DNA of 64,000 nt, from contig NZ_FOYL01000013.1 of assembly GCF_900115955.1 (NCBI RefSeq), forward strand, positions 238,555 to 302,554, written 5' to 3'. Positions 25,241 to 34,351 of this stretch are shown one piece after another (position 1 is the stretch's first letter; every line of letters starts with the position of its first letter). The notes under the pieces are model-generated. The model was not told the origin of the DNA. It did no database searches and worked only from the letters and a program-made list of their open reading frames with translations. This DNA comes from Lentzea waywayandensis (GTDB taxonomy: Bacteria > Actinomycetota > Actinomycetes > Mycobacteriales > Pseudonocardiaceae). The translations under genes and the position numbers were made by a program.

Positions 25241-26467
25241 CTAATGGCCCAGTCGTTCGGACATGCCGAATTGCTGTACTCCCAGGTATCCGACCCGGAA
25301 ACCTGCCTCCGAGTAGGCCAGGTAGAACTCCCACATCCGGCGGAACGTGTCGTCGAAGCCCAGCTCCCGCACCTCGTCCCAACGGGTGAGGAACGTTTCG
25401 CGCCACCGGCGAAGGGTCTCGGCGTAGTCCTCGCCGAACGACCGCGTCTCGACGATCCGCAGCCGGGTGTGGTCGCGCACCGACTCCTCGATCGACCGCA
25501 CCGACGGGATGAGCCCGCCGGGGAAGATGTACTTGTGGATCCAGGTGTAGCTGGCCTTGCTCGCGATCATGCGGTCGTGCGGCATGGTGATCGCCTGGAG
25601 CCCCACCCGGCCGCCCGGCGCGAGCACGCGGTCGAGCATCGAGAAGTAGTCGGGCCAGTATTCGGCACCGACTGCCTCGATCATCTCGACGCTGACGACG
25701 GCGTCGTACCGACCGTGTTCCTCTCGGTAGTCACGCAGCTCGACCGTCACCCGATCGTGGAGGCCCGCTTCCCTCACCCGGTCCAGCGCCAATTTGCGCT
25801 GTTCGGCGGAAATGGTCAGCGACGTGACCGTGGCACCCCTCTGGGCGGCCCGGATCGCGAGCGCGCCCCAGCCCGTGCCGATCTCCAGCACGCGTGAGCC
25901 CTCACGGACGCCCGCGTAGTCGAGCACGCCGTCGATCTTGCGCAGCTGGGCCGTGCGCAGGTCCGCGTTCCCGCCCTCGAACAACGCCGACGAGTAGGTC
26001 ATCGTCTCGTCGAGGAACACCGCGAACAGCTCGTTCGACAGGTCGTAGTGCCGGTGGATGTTCTGCCGCGAGCCCGCGACGTCGTTGATCTCGGTCTGCC
26101 GGCGTTCCGCCCAGCGCCGCATCAGCTGAAGGCGCGGCGGGATCAGCGTCGAGAGCTTCGCCGCGAACACCGAGAGCACGTCCGCGAGCTCGTCGGAGAC
26201 CCAGTCGCCCACCATGTAGGCCTCGCCGAAGCCGATCTTGGCGTCGGCGCCGAGGCGGTGGAAGAACTCGCCGGGCCGCACGATCCGCATCACCGGACCG
26301 CCTGCTCCCCACGTCCTGCCGTCGGGGAACTGGACGGTCACGTGCAACGAGCGCACGGCCTTGCGGAACAGCGCCTCGGCGATGCGGGCGCGCATGGGCG
26401 AACGCGGGGCCGTGAACAGTCCGGGCCAGACGCCCTGACCAGGACGGGGCAGGGACAGCGTGCTCAT
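25241..26467 (-). CDS. Cyclopropane-fatty-acyl-phospholipid synthase-like methyltransferase
   Basis: A 408-residue SAM-dependent enzyme that modifies the double bond of membrane-lipid acyl chains. The N-terminal lipid-binding domain (PGEFFHRLGADAKIGFGEAY) precedes the Rossmann domain with VLEIGTGWGALAIRAA and NIHRHYDLSNELF. The C-terminal MWEFYLAYSEAGFRVGYLG is typical of the family. Its start overlaps the DUF1365 stop (ATGA), and it is the last gene of the hydrolase/oxidase/DUF1365/Cfa unit. In other bacteria such sets make methylated or furan fatty acids; whether this one does is unknown. Confidence 0.92.
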   Translation of the reverse strand: MSTLSLPRPGQGVWPGLFTAPRSPMRARIAEALFRKAVRSLHVTVQFPDGRTWGAGGPVMRIVRPGEFFHRLGADAKIGFGEAYMVGDWVSDELADVLSVFAAKLSTLIPPRLQLMRRWAERRQTEINDVAGSRQNIHRHYDLSNELFAVFLDETMTYSSALFEGGNADLRTAQLRKIDGVLDYAGVREGSRVLEIGTGWGALAIRAAQRGATVTSLTISAEQRKLALDRVREAGLHDRVTVELRDYREEHGRYDAVVSVEMIEAVGAEYWPDYFSMLDRVLAPGGRVGLQAITMPHDRMIASKASYTWIHKYIFPGGLIPSVRSIEESVRDHTRLRIVETRSFGEDYAETLRRWRETFLTRWDEVRELGFDDTFRRMWEFYLAYSEAGFRVGYLGVQQFGMSERLGH

Positions 26468-27144
26468 CCATTACTCCTGGGGATGATCGGAATGCGCCTC
26501 AGGTAGAGGGCGATGCCATGGCGGCGGATCAGCGCGGACACGCGCTGGGGCATCAGCGGACGGCGCAGCAGCATGCGCAGACCCGAACTGCGCTCGCCCT
26601 TCATCGTCGCGCTGAAGGTCGTCTTCCCGTTCTGCCGCAACGCGATGGTCACGGACAGCTGGTTTCCCGGTTTCGGCAGCTTCATCACGTAGTGGCCGTC
26701 GACTTCCAGGAACGGGGAGACGTAGAACTCCTTGTCCACCGACGCGCGGCCATGGGCGTCGGTGCGCAGCAGATAGCAATGACGTCCGCCGTAGGTGTTG
26801 TGCACCTCCGCGACGACGCACGCGAGCTCTCCGGAAGCGTCGTGGCACCAGAACACGGACAGCGGGTTGAAGACGTAGCCGAGCACGCGGGCGTTGGCGA
26901 GCATCAGGACCTGCCCGCCGCCGAGGTCGATCCCCTGCTCGGCCAGCCACTCGTCCAGGTTCTGCCGGATGGTCTTGTCCGGCGAACCGAGATGATCGCG
27001 GGCCTCGAACTTCGCGAACGGCCGCGCCCACCACGGTAAGCGCGGCATCTCGCCGAGATCGACCAGCCACATGTAGGCGCGGTGGCTGAACGCCCGGTCG
27101 ATCAGCTCGCGCCGGGCGTGGGTGATGAGGACGTCGTAGATCAC
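26464..27144 (-). CDS. DUF1365 family protein
   Basis: A soluble protein of about 226 residues. Features of DUF1365 are clear: LITHARRELIDRAFSHRAY and YMWLVDL at the start, LMLANARVLGYVFNPLSVFW, and VVAEVHNTYGGRHCYLL. The family's biochemistry is not established; it almost always sits between an FAD-dependent amine oxidase and a Cfa-like methyltransferase, as here. Either GTG 27147 or GTG 27144 can start it. The latter makes a GTGA overlap with the oxidase stop and is used. It is coupled at both ends. Confidence 0.92.
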   Translation of the reverse strand: MIYDVLITHARRELIDRAFSHRAYMWLVDLGEMPRLPWWARPFAKFEARDHLGSPDKTIRQNLDEWLAEQGIDLGGGQVLMLANARVLGYVFNPLSVFWCHDASGELACVVAEVHNTYGGRHCYLLRTDAHGRASVDKEFYVSPFLEVDGHYVMKLPKPGNQLSVTIALRQNGKTTFSATMKGERSSGLRMLLRRPLMPQRVSALIRRHGIALYLRRIPIIPRSNG

Positions 27145-28379
27145 CACGCCACCCCGAGGTGCTGGGCCGCGCGCACTCCGGACGCGCAGCCGTCCTCGTG
27201 GAAGCCCCAGCCGTGGTACGCGCCGGCGTAGGCGGTGGTGCCGGTGTTGATCTCAGGCAGTCGGCGTTGCGCCGCAACGGACTCCGGCGTGTAGATCGGG
27301 TGCTCGTAGACCATCTTCGCGAGCACGCGGTCCGGGTTCACGTCGTGCGGGTTGAGCGTGACGACGAAGTCGCGCGGTTCGTCGAGCCGCATCAGCCGGT
27401 TCATGTGGTAGCTGACGAGCACCTGGCCGTCGGCTTCCCGGCAGGCTCGCTTGTAGAGGTTCCAGGACGCCCGCGCGGCGCTCGCGCGCGGCAGGATCGA
27501 GGCGTCGGTGTGCAGCCAGGTCTCGTTGCGCGAGTACTGGAACGCGCCGAGCACCTCCTTCTCCGCCCGCGTCGGGTCGGCCAGCAGCCCCAGCGCCTGG
27601 TCCGGGTGCGTGGCGATGACGACGTGGTCCGCGGTGTGCAGCACGTTGTTGTCGTCGCGGATCTCCACGCCTGCGCCGTGGCGCGTGACGGCCCTGACGG
27701 GCGTGCCGACGTGCACGGCGTTGAGGCCCTTCACGGCGCGGTCGACGTACGTGCGCGAGCCGCCGACGACGGTCTTCCACTGCGGGGTGCCGCCGATCGC
27801 GAGCATCCCGTGGTTGGCGAGGAACTCGAACAGGTACCAGGCCGGGTACTTCATGCTCAGTGCCGCACCGGACGACCACACCGCGCTGACCAGCGGAATG
27901 ATGAAGTGGTCGACGAAGTAGCGCGAGTAGCCGCCGATCACCAGGAACGCGCCGAGCGTGACGTCGTGCGCCTCCTCGTGGGCGAGGACGCGCTGGGCGT
28001 GCCGGTAGAAGCGGGTGACCTCGGCGAGCATCCGGACGTAACGGCCGTTGACGGCGTTCTTCGGCTGCGCGAACAGCCCCGGCAGCTTCCGGGCGCCCGC
28101 GTACTCCAGGCCGCAGCCGTCGCACCGGACGCTCATGGACATCTCGGAGTCCTGAGTGGACACGTTCAGCTCGCGGAAGAGCCTGATCAGGTTCGGGTAG
28201 GTCCGTTCGTTGTGGACGATGAACCCGGAGTCGACGGCGACACCACCGATGTCGTGCGTGTGCGCGTGGCCGCCGAGCCTGTCGTCGGCCTCGAACAGCG
28301 TGACGTCGTGCTTGCGTTGCAGCACGTAGGCGGCGGTGAGCCCGGCCACCCCTGCTCCGATGACGGCGACCTCAGCCAC
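27141..28379 (-). CDS. FAD-dependent amine-oxidase-like protein (NAD(P)-binding)
   Basis: A flavoprotein of about 412 residues. The dinucleotide-binding motif VIGAGVAGLTAAYVLQ is at the N-terminus, followed by FEADDRLGGHAHTHDI and VDSGFIVHNERTYPNL. The group is annotated as amine oxidase or protoporphyrinogen-oxidase-like and is found with DUF1365 and Cfa; it likely acts on a lipid chain. GTG 28379 has GGGAGG 5 nt upstream. It overlaps the upstream hydrolase by 8 bp. The C-terminal AGAYHGWGFHEDGC contributes to FAD binding in the family. Confidence 0.9.
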   Translation of the reverse strand: MAEVAVIGAGVAGLTAAYVLQRKHDVTLFEADDRLGGHAHTHDIGGVAVDSGFIVHNERTYPNLIRLFRELNVSTQDSEMSMSVRCDGCGLEYAGARKLPGLFAQPKNAVNGRYVRMLAEVTRFYRHAQRVLAHEEAHDVTLGAFLVIGGYSRYFVDHFIIPLVSAVWSSGAALSMKYPAWYLFEFLANHGMLAIGGTPQWKTVVGGSRTYVDRAVKGLNAVHVGTPVRAVTRHGAGVEIRDDNNVLHTADHVVIATHPDQALGLLADPTRAEKEVLGAFQYSRNETWLHTDASILPRASAARASWNLYKRACREADGQVLVSYHMNRLMRLDEPRDFVVTLNPHDVNPDRVLAKMVYEHPIYTPESVAAQRRLPEINTGTTAYAGAYHGWGFHEDGCASGVRAAQHLGVAW

Positions 28380-29115
28380 GCGAGCCTCCCAACGGCACGT
28401 CGAGACCCCGCGGCGAGGTCTCGTCCATGGCATTCGCGATGTCGGGCGCCACCGGTTCGAGCCCGAGCTCACCGTGGACGAAAGCAACGACCAGCCGGGT
28501 CCAGTCCTTCGCCCTCTTGAGCATCGCGTGGCCGTCGCCGACGACGCTGAACCGCGCGACCCGGTCCGTGACGGTCTTGGCCTGCCGCGCGAACCGCAGC
28601 GACTGCGCCGGATCCGTCATCCGCTCCTGGTCGCCGTGCGCGATGAGCAGCGCCTTGCCCCTGAGCTGCTCAAAGGGCTCGCCAGGCACGAGCCACGGCG
28701 CAAGCGCGCACACCGCGACCACACTCGGATGCCCGGCGACCCGCAGCGCGGTCCGGCCGCCCATGGAGTGCCCGACGAGCACGATCGGCCGGCCGGGATG
28801 CAGCTCGGTGATCTTCGCGAGCGCCCACTCGGCATCCTTCACCGGATCGAGGCTCGGCGCGTTCCAGCCGCGGACCCGGTAGCGCAGGTTCCAGACCTCG
28901 AGGCCTGGCGCCCGCAGCGCGCGGGCCAGCGGCACCATGCGCAGGTACGCCAGATTGTGGCGCCGGACAGGTCCGGTGCCGTGTTCCCGTCCGCCGTGCA
29001 GCACGAGCACAACGGCATTCGTACCGTCCGGCGGTTTCAGCACGTCAACATGCGGATGCACACTCGATGTTCGGGAAGCCACGGCCTTCGGCTCGCCCGT
29101 TGAGAGCCAGCTCAC
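28372..29115 (-). CDS. Alpha/beta hydrolase (dienelactone/lysophospholipase-like)
   Basis: A 247-residue hydrolase. VLVLHGGREHG supplies the oxyanion loop, VGHSMGGRTAL holds the nucleophile Ser, and VVGDGHAMLKR the His. The start GTG 29115 gives only 18 nt to the divergent epoxide hydrolase gene, so both are probably leaderless. A start about 65 nt further in (VHPHVDV) cannot be excluded. As the first gene of the lipid-modifying unit it could release or remodel acyl groups. Confidence 0.85.
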   Translation of the reverse strand: MSWLSTGEPKAVASRTSSVHPHVDVLKPPDGTNAVVLVLHGGREHGTGPVRRHNLAYLRMVPLARALRAPGLEVWNLRYRVRGWNAPSLDPVKDAEWALAKITELHPGRPIVLVGHSMGGRTALRVAGHPSVVAVCALAPWLVPGEPFEQLRGKALLIAHGDQERMTDPAQSLRFARQAKTVTDRVARFSVVGDGHAMLKRAKDWTRLVVAFVHGELGLEPVAPDIANAMDETSPRGLDVPLGGSRG

Positions 29116-29133
29116 ACCAGTAGTGTTCGAACG

Positions 29134-29958
29134 GTGATCGACCACATCAGCATCGAAACCGAGGCAGGTTCCTTCGACGCCATCGCGTCCGGTCCCGAGG
29201 ACGGCCGCCCGGTGCTGCTGCTGCACGGCTTCCCCGAGGCCGCCATCGAGTGGGAGCACCAGGTCGCGGTGCTCGGCGTGAACGGCTTCCGCGCGGTCGC
29301 CCCCGACCAGCGCGGCTACTCCCCCGGCGTGCGCCCGGAGCAGGCCGGCGAGTACACGGTCACGCACCTGGTCGGCGACGTGATCGCGATGGCGGACTCG
29401 CTGGGCTGGGACACGTTCGACCTGGTCGGCCACGACTGGGGCGGCGCCGTCGCGTGGTGGACCGCGATCGAGCATCCCGGCCGCCTGCGCACGCTCACCG
29501 TCTTCTCCACGCCGCACCCCGGTGCCCTCAAGACCGCGCTGCAGACCGACGAGGAGCAGGCGATGCGGTCGCAGTACATGCGGGACTGGCGGGAGCGCAG
29601 CACCGAGAAGCGCATGCTCGACAACAACGCCCACGCCATCAAGCAGATGTTCGAGTGGCGGATCCGGCCCTCGCACGTCGAGGAGTACATCCAGCGGCTG
29701 TCAGAGCCGGGAGCACTCACGGCCGCGTTGAACTGGTACCGCGCGGGCAAGCCGCACGGCGCCGCGGACAAGGTCAGCGTCAAGACCATGTACGTGTGGA
29801 GCACCGAGGACGTCGCGTTCGGGTCGTTCGCGGCGTTCGAGACCGAGAAGTGGTGCACCGGGCCGTACCGCTTCGAGATGGTCGAGGACATCAGCCACTG
29901 GATCCCCGAGGAGGCACCGGAAGTGGCGTCCTCGTTGATCCTGGAGAACTTGACCTGA
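29134..29958 (+). CDS. Alpha/beta hydrolase, epoxide-hydrolase-like
   Basis: A 274-residue cytosolic enzyme. LLHGFPEAAIEW carries the HGxP oxyanion motif characteristic of epoxide hydrolases, VGHDWGGAVAWW the nucleophile Asp, and DISHWIPEEAP the catalytic His. The helical lid lies between residues 125 and 205. The start is GTG 29134 without a ribosome site. Epoxide hydrolase or haloalkane dehalogenase activity are both compatible. The last 68 bp overlap the convergent permease gene. Confidence 0.9.
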   Translation: MIDHISIETEAGSFDAIASGPEDGRPVLLLHGFPEAAIEWEHQVAVLGVNGFRAVAPDQRGYSPGVRPEQAGEYTVTHLVGDVIAMADSLGWDTFDLVGHDWGGAVAWWTAIEHPGRLRTLTVFSTPHPGALKTALQTDEEQAMRSQYMRDWRERSTEKRMLDNNAHAIKQMFEWRIRPSHVEEYIQRLSEPGALTAALNWYRAGKPHGAADKVSVKTMYVWSTEDVAFGSFAAFETEKWCTGPYRFEMVEDISHWIPEEAPEVASSLILENLT

Positions 29959-31291
29959 GAACCGGCCACAGCACGGCCGCCGTGTAAGCGACCAGCACGG
30001 CGAACCCGGCCCACCCCGGCAACGGGAAGTACCCGGCCGACGGCGCGTAGTGGGCTGTCACCTGCGGGAACTCCACCAGCGTCTGTTTGACGGCGAAGCC
30101 GGCGGCCGGCGTGAGTCGCAGCAGCCACTCCGCGACGTCGTCGGGCAGCAGCGGGACCGCGGTGACGGCGTAGGGCACGGCGACCAGCGTCAGTGCGACG
30201 AGGATCGCCGCCCAGCCGCGGCGCAGCCACACGCCGAGTCCGTACGAGAGGACCGCGCAGAGCGCGAGCACCGCCGCCACGCCGACGGCCACCCGTGCAC
30301 CGGTCGGCAACGGCGCCGTCGCGAGGACGATGCCGGCGCCGAGCAGGCCGGTGACGAAGGTGGCCGATCCGATGACGACCGTCCGGGCCGCGATCACCTG
30401 CCGGGAGGACGCGTCACGAGCGCCATAGCGGGCCGCCACGACGAGCACGATGATCAACGCGATCACCAAGCCGGACAACGCTCTCTCGGCGCCGCCCGCA
30501 CCACCTTCACCGATCGGCCCGATGTCACCGGTGCCGCTGATGGTGACGACTCCGTCCTTCTCCACCACACCTGACGCGTTGTGGAACTTCTCCCAGTCCG
30601 TGTGGTTCATCTCGCCGACCGACTGGCTGTCCCACGAGCCGGTGCCGCCCTGCACGCTGACGTTGTCGAAGACGCCGACGGCCTGGGTGAACCGCACCTG
30701 CTCGATCGTGCCGCCGAGGCCGGTCTCGCGGAGCGTGAGGTCGCCCGGCGAGGTGGCGAAGAGTCCTACCTGCACGGTCTCCGGCAGTCCGGTGAGCTCC
30801 GCGGTTCCGACGACGTGCCACTGCTCGCCGTCCGCCGACTCGGACCCGGTGATGGTGTCGCCGGAACGGGTCAGCCGCAGCCAGCGAGGCGTCTGGATCG
30901 CGCTTCCGGCGACGTCGTGCACGTAGTCGTGCTGGAACCGGACGCCGTGACCGCCGGTCATCGCCAGCGCCGCGTACCGCGTGCCCTGCCGAAGGCCGTC
31001 CTTCACGATGATCCCGGCTTTGGCCCACGGCACGAGCCCGGAGACGATCTGGTCGTGACCGGGCGGTGGATAGGTGATCGTCCCGGTCATCGACGTCATC
31101 CGGACCGTGATGGTGCCGTCACGGCCGAGGTCCTGGTGCCGGAACCAGAACGTGTCGCTGACGCCGGACGAGGTGCCGCCGGCGAACAGCAGGCCCAGCG
31201 TGATGACGGTGAGGGCCGCGACGGCAAGGGCGATCAGGCGGCCAGGGCTGCGGAACGCGGTCCACGCCCGCCGGAGTTCGGTGCTCGACAT
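29891..31291 (-). CDS. ABC-2-like permease with inserted extracytoplasmic beta-sandwich
   Basis: A 466-residue membrane protein. One transmembrane helix (about 20-40) is followed by a soluble domain of about 220 residues with a concanavalin-like repeat pattern (TPRWLRLTRSGDTITGSES and DGEQWHVVGTAEL, as in DUF1349-type domains), then about five further helices (from 275). This split resembles permeases of ABC-2 exporters with a domain between TM1 and TM2. No ATP-binding subunit is adjacent, so the partner is elsewhere or the family acts alone. It is divergent from the two-component genes. Confidence 0.75.
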   Translation of the reverse strand: MSSTELRRAWTAFRSPGRLIALAVAALTVITLGLLFAGGTSSGVSDTFWFRHQDLGRDGTITVRMTSMTGTITYPPPGHDQIVSGLVPWAKAGIIVKDGLRQGTRYAALAMTGGHGVRFQHDYVHDVAGSAIQTPRWLRLTRSGDTITGSESADGEQWHVVGTAELTGLPETVQVGLFATSPGDLTLRETGLGGTIEQVRFTQAVGVFDNVSVQGGTGSWDSQSVGEMNHTDWEKFHNASGVVEKDGVVTISGTGDIGPIGEGGAGGAERALSGLVIALIIVLVVAARYGARDASSRQVIAARTVVIGSATFVTGLLGAGIVLATAPLPTGARVAVGVAAVLALCAVLSYGLGVWLRRGWAAILVALTLVAVPYAVTAVPLLPDDVAEWLLRLTPAAGFAVKQTLVEFPQVTAHYAPSAGYFPLPGWAGFAVLVAYTAAVLWPVLRSSSPGSTRTPLPVPPRGSSG

Positions 31292-31377
31292 GGTGCTGGG
31301 TCTACGGATCCGCGGCTAACACCGTCCGAAGCGGCCTTGTCATGCCGTTGTTAGGTCGTCCCGGTCATGCTGACGGC

Positions 31378-32481
31378 ATGAGAACGATCGGGGTGCGGTT
31401 CACGATCCTGTACGCCGTCGTGTTCCTCGTGTCCGGCGTCGGGCTGCTGGCCCTGACCTTCCTGCTGTCCGGCGGCAAGGTCACCGACGTCGCACCCGCG
31501 AACCCGCCCGGCCTCGACTCGGCGCAGCAGCACGTCCGGCAACTGCAGGACCAGCTCGCCGAGGTGCACACGCAGCAGTCGCGCCAACTGCTGGCCGGAT
31601 CATTGCTCGCGCTGGTCGTGATGGCGGTCGTCTCGCTGCTGGTCGGCCGGGTGCTGGCCCGGCGGGTGCTGCGGCCGCTGCGGACCATCACGAGTGCCAC
31701 GCGCAGCATCTCCGCGGACAGCCTGGACCGGCGGCTGGCCGTCACCGGTCCGGCCGACGAGGTCAAGGGCCTCGCCGACACCATCGACCAGTTGCTCGAG
31801 CGGCTCGAGGTGTCGTTCGCCGCGCAACGCCGCTTCGTCGCGAACGCCTCCCACGAACTGAGAACACCTCTGACGACGATGCGCGCGTCGCTGGACGTAG
31901 CGATCGCCAAACCCGATCCGGCCGCCTCGACGGTAGTGCTCGCGGATCGCCTGCGCGTGCAGCTCGACCGGGTCGACCACCTGCTCGACGGGTTCCTCGT
32001 GCTGGCCAGGGCGCAGCACGGCGCGCTCGCCGACTCCGCCCCGGTCGACCTCGGCGAGCTGGCCGAGGGGGCGTTGCGCGAGCTGTCCTCTGAGGTGGGG
32101 GCGAAGAGGCTGACCGTGACGGTGGACGTTCCGCCAGGCATGGTGACGCAGGGAAGTCCGGCGTTGCTGGCACGGTTGGTCGGCAACGTCGTCGACAACG
32201 CCGTGCGGCACAACGAGGCCGACGGGTGGGTCAGGATCAGCGGGTTCGCAGGCGAGGAGGCGGTGCTGGTCGTCGAGTCCGGCGGGCCTGTTTTCGACCA
32301 GCGGGAGGTCGACCGGCTGGCCCGGCCGTTCGAACGGCTCGGCGGCGAGCGCATCGGCTCCTCGGGTCTGGGACTGTCCATCGTGGCCGCCGTCGCCGCC
32401 GCGCACGGCGGACGGCTCGCCCTGTTCTCCCGGCCAGAAGGCGGTCTGCGCGTGTCGGTGACGTTGCCGGTGGCGGCATGA
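31378..32481 (+). CDS. Two-component sensor histidine kinase
   Basis: A membrane kinase of about 367 residues. There are two transmembrane helices (about 5-28 and 68-90) around a short outer loop, then HAMP, a HisKA dimerisation helix with the phospho-His in NASHELRTPLTTMRA, and HATPase_c with the N-box NVVDNAVRHNEADG and the G-box SSGLGLSIV. ATG 31378 is chosen since it precedes the first membrane helix. The stop overlaps the response-regulator start (ATGA), so the pair is translationally coupled. The signal is unknown. Confidence 0.93.
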   Translation: MRTIGVRFTILYAVVFLVSGVGLLALTFLLSGGKVTDVAPANPPGLDSAQQHVRQLQDQLAEVHTQQSRQLLAGSLLALVVMAVVSLLVGRVLARRVLRPLRTITSATRSISADSLDRRLAVTGPADEVKGLADTIDQLLERLEVSFAAQRRFVANASHELRTPLTTMRASLDVAIAKPDPAASTVVLADRLRVQLDRVDHLLDGFLVLARAQHGALADSAPVDLGELAEGALRELSSEVGAKRLTVTVDVPPGMVTQGSPALLARLVGNVVDNAVRHNEADGWVRISGFAGEEAVLVVESGGPVFDQREVDRLARPFERLGGERIGSSGLGLSIVAAVAAAHGGRLALFSRPEGGLRVSVTLPVAA

Positions 32482-33134
32482 GAATCCTGGTGGCGGAGGA
32501 CGACCACGCACTCGCCGAGGTCATCGCGGAAGGGCTGCGCGACCAGGGGATGCCCGTCGACCTCGCGCACGACGGGCTGATCGCCGCCGCGCAACTCGAC
32601 GTCACCGCGTACGACGTGGTGCTCCTCGACCGGGACCTGCCAGGACTCCACGGTGACGTGCTGTGCCAGATGATCACCGAGCGGGCCGACCGGCCGATGG
32701 TGCTGATGCTCACCGCCGCGAGCGCGCCCGGTGACCGGGTCAGCGGGCTGGTCCTGGGCGCGGACGACTACCTCGGCAAGCCGTTCCACTTCCCGGAGCT
32801 GATCCTGCGCATCCGGGCGCTGGCCCGCCGCAGGCCGGACGCGCGGCCCCGGACGTTGCGCGCGGCCGGGATCGAGCTCGACCCGGTGCGCCGCACGGCC
32901 GTGCGCGACGGCCGGCAACTCACCCTGTCGGTGAAGGAGTTCGCTGTGCTGGAGGCGCTGCTGCGGGCGTGCCCGGGCTTCCTGAGCGCCGAGGCTCTGC
33001 TCGAACGGGTCTGGGACGAGAACGCCGACCCGTTCACCAACACCGTCACCGTCACGGTGGGCCGGCTGCGCCGCAAGCTCGGCGAGCCGCCGATCATCGC
33101 GACGACACCGGGAATCGGCTATCGGATCGTGTGA
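32478..33134 (+). CDS. OmpR-family response regulator
   Basis: A 218-residue transcription factor. The receiver domain has acidic pocket AEDD, phospho-acceptor Asp about 51 in LLDRDLPG, Thr in LTAAS and Lys in LGKPF. The C-terminal winged helix (SVKEFAVLEALLRACPG, NTVTVTVGRLRRKLG) is OmpR/PhoB type. It is coupled to the kinase upstream. A natural target is the divergent permease gene or the operon itself, but no direct-repeat operator was resolved. Confidence 0.93.
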   Translation: MRILVAEDDHALAEVIAEGLRDQGMPVDLAHDGLIAAAQLDVTAYDVVLLDRDLPGLHGDVLCQMITERADRPMVLMLTAASAPGDRVSGLVLGADDYLGKPFHFPELILRIRALARRRPDARPRTLRAAGIELDPVRRTAVRDGRQLTLSVKEFAVLEALLRACPGFLSAEALLERVWDENADPFTNTVTVTVGRLRRKLGEPPIIATTPGIGYRIV

Positions 33135-33162
33135 TCCGCCAGAAGTCACTAGATTCAGCCGT

Positions 33163-33738
33163 ATGCGCGTGGCCGGTCTACTGCTCGCCGCGGGGGCCGG
33201 CCGCCGGTTCGGTTCCCCCAAGGCTCTCGTTCCGTTGAACGGCAAGCTCTTCGTGGACTCGGCCGCCGAACTGCTCAGAGCCGCCGGCTGCGACCCGGTC
33301 GTCGTGGTCCTCGGCGCACAGGCGGCGGAGGTCAGGGCGAAGGCCACTTTGGACGGCGTGACCGTCGTGGACAACCCCCACTGGGACACCGGCATGGGGT
33401 CGTCGCTGCGCACCGGCCTGCACGCCATCGGCGTCGCGGACGCCGTCGTGGTGCTCCCCGTGGACACCCCCGGAGTCACCGTCGAGGCCCTGCACCGCCT
33501 CATGGCGCTCGCCGAGCCGAAAGTGCTGGCCCGCGCCACCTACGACGGCGAGATCGGGCATCCGGTGCTGATCGGCTCGGACCACTTCGCGGGCGTCATG
33601 GCGTCGGCGGCGGGCGACCAGGGCGCGCGGGACTACCTCAAGGCGAACACCGTCCGCCACGTCGAGTGCGCTGACGTGGCGGACGGTGCCGACATAGATC
33701 GGCCGGAGGACCTCAGGTCCAGAAATCAGGCCACGTAG
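33163..33738 (+). CDS. MobA-like nucleotidyltransferase
   Basis: A 191-residue protein with the NTP-transferase signature LLLAAGAGRRFGSPKALVPL, the LPVDTPGV segment with a metal-binding Asp, and GHPVLIG. This is the MocA/MobA-like (NTP_transf_3) group that attaches CMP or GMP to molybdopterin, or NMP to related acceptors, in the cytoplasm. No molybdoenzyme genes are nearby, so the acceptor is uncertain. Its end overlaps the convergent C39-like gene by 13 bp. Confidence 0.88.
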   Translation: MRVAGLLLAAGAGRRFGSPKALVPLNGKLFVDSAAELLRAAGCDPVVVVLGAQAAEVRAKATLDGVTVVDNPHWDTGMGSSLRTGLHAIGVADAVVVLPVDTPGVTVEALHRLMALAEPKVLARATYDGEIGHPVLIGSDHFAGVMASAAGDQGARDYLKANTVRHVECADVADGADIDRPEDLRSRNQAT

Positions 33739-34334
33739 CGGCGGAGCTTGATGCCCGACGACACGTTGGACGCGCTCAGCCAGTGCAGGCCACCGCCCGC
33801 GTAGGCCGGGTCGGACACGGCGAACTCGTTGCCACCGGCGCGATAGCCGACGATCGTGGCGTAGTGGCCGCCGGAGTAGTTGCGGCCGTTCAGGCGGATC
33901 ACGTTGATGACGACGGCGTGGCCGCGGTCGGCGTTGTAGACGACGTCGGCCTTGAGCTTCTGCAGCAGCTGCGCGTCGGTCGACCACTGCTTGACCTGGT
34001 AGTAGGTCGAGCCGGTGTAGTGGTCGAGGGCGTTCTCGAGGTTCTTGATGTTGGGCAGGCCGTCGGTCGTGACCTTCATGAACGACGCCAGCGTGGACTG
34101 CTCGACGTACTTGCCGCGCGCGGTCAGGGCGACGCGGGCGGCGGCAGCGGAGCACCAGTAGCCGGTCTTCTGCACCTGGAACTGGTGCGGCAGCACGCCT
34201 TCGCCCTGGATGCCGAGCTCGGCGGCGGCCGGGATGACGTTCTCGCCGGGCGCCGCGAGCGCGACCGGCGCGGTCAGGATCGTCATGGCGACGCCGACCG
34301 CCGCCACGGCCCCAGTGATCTTCGCAAGCTTCAT
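33726..34334 (-). CDS. Secreted C39-like cysteine peptidase family protein
   Basis: A 202-residue precursor with a signal peptide of about 27 residues ending AVALAAP. The mature part has the Peptidase_C39_2 pattern: Gln then Cys in VQKTGYWCSAAAARVAL, catalytic His in GGHYATIVGYR, and Asp in AVSDPAYAGG. Members of this group are secreted papain-like proteins. The catalytic Cys follows Trp, as in the family. ATG 34334 has only a weak purine stretch upstream. It flanks the accessory region. Confidence 0.85.
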   Translation of the reverse strand: MKLAKITGAVAAVGVAMTILTAPVALAAPGENVIPAAAELGIQGEGVLPHQFQVQKTGYWCSAAAARVALTARGKYVEQSTLASFMKVTTDGLPNIKNLENALDHYTGSTYYQVKQWSTDAQLLQKLKADVVYNADRGHAVVINVIRLNGRNYSGGHYATIVGYRAGGNEFAVSDPAYAGGGLHWLSASNVSSGIKLRRYVA

Positions 34335-34351
34335 CGGAACAAATCCCCTCA

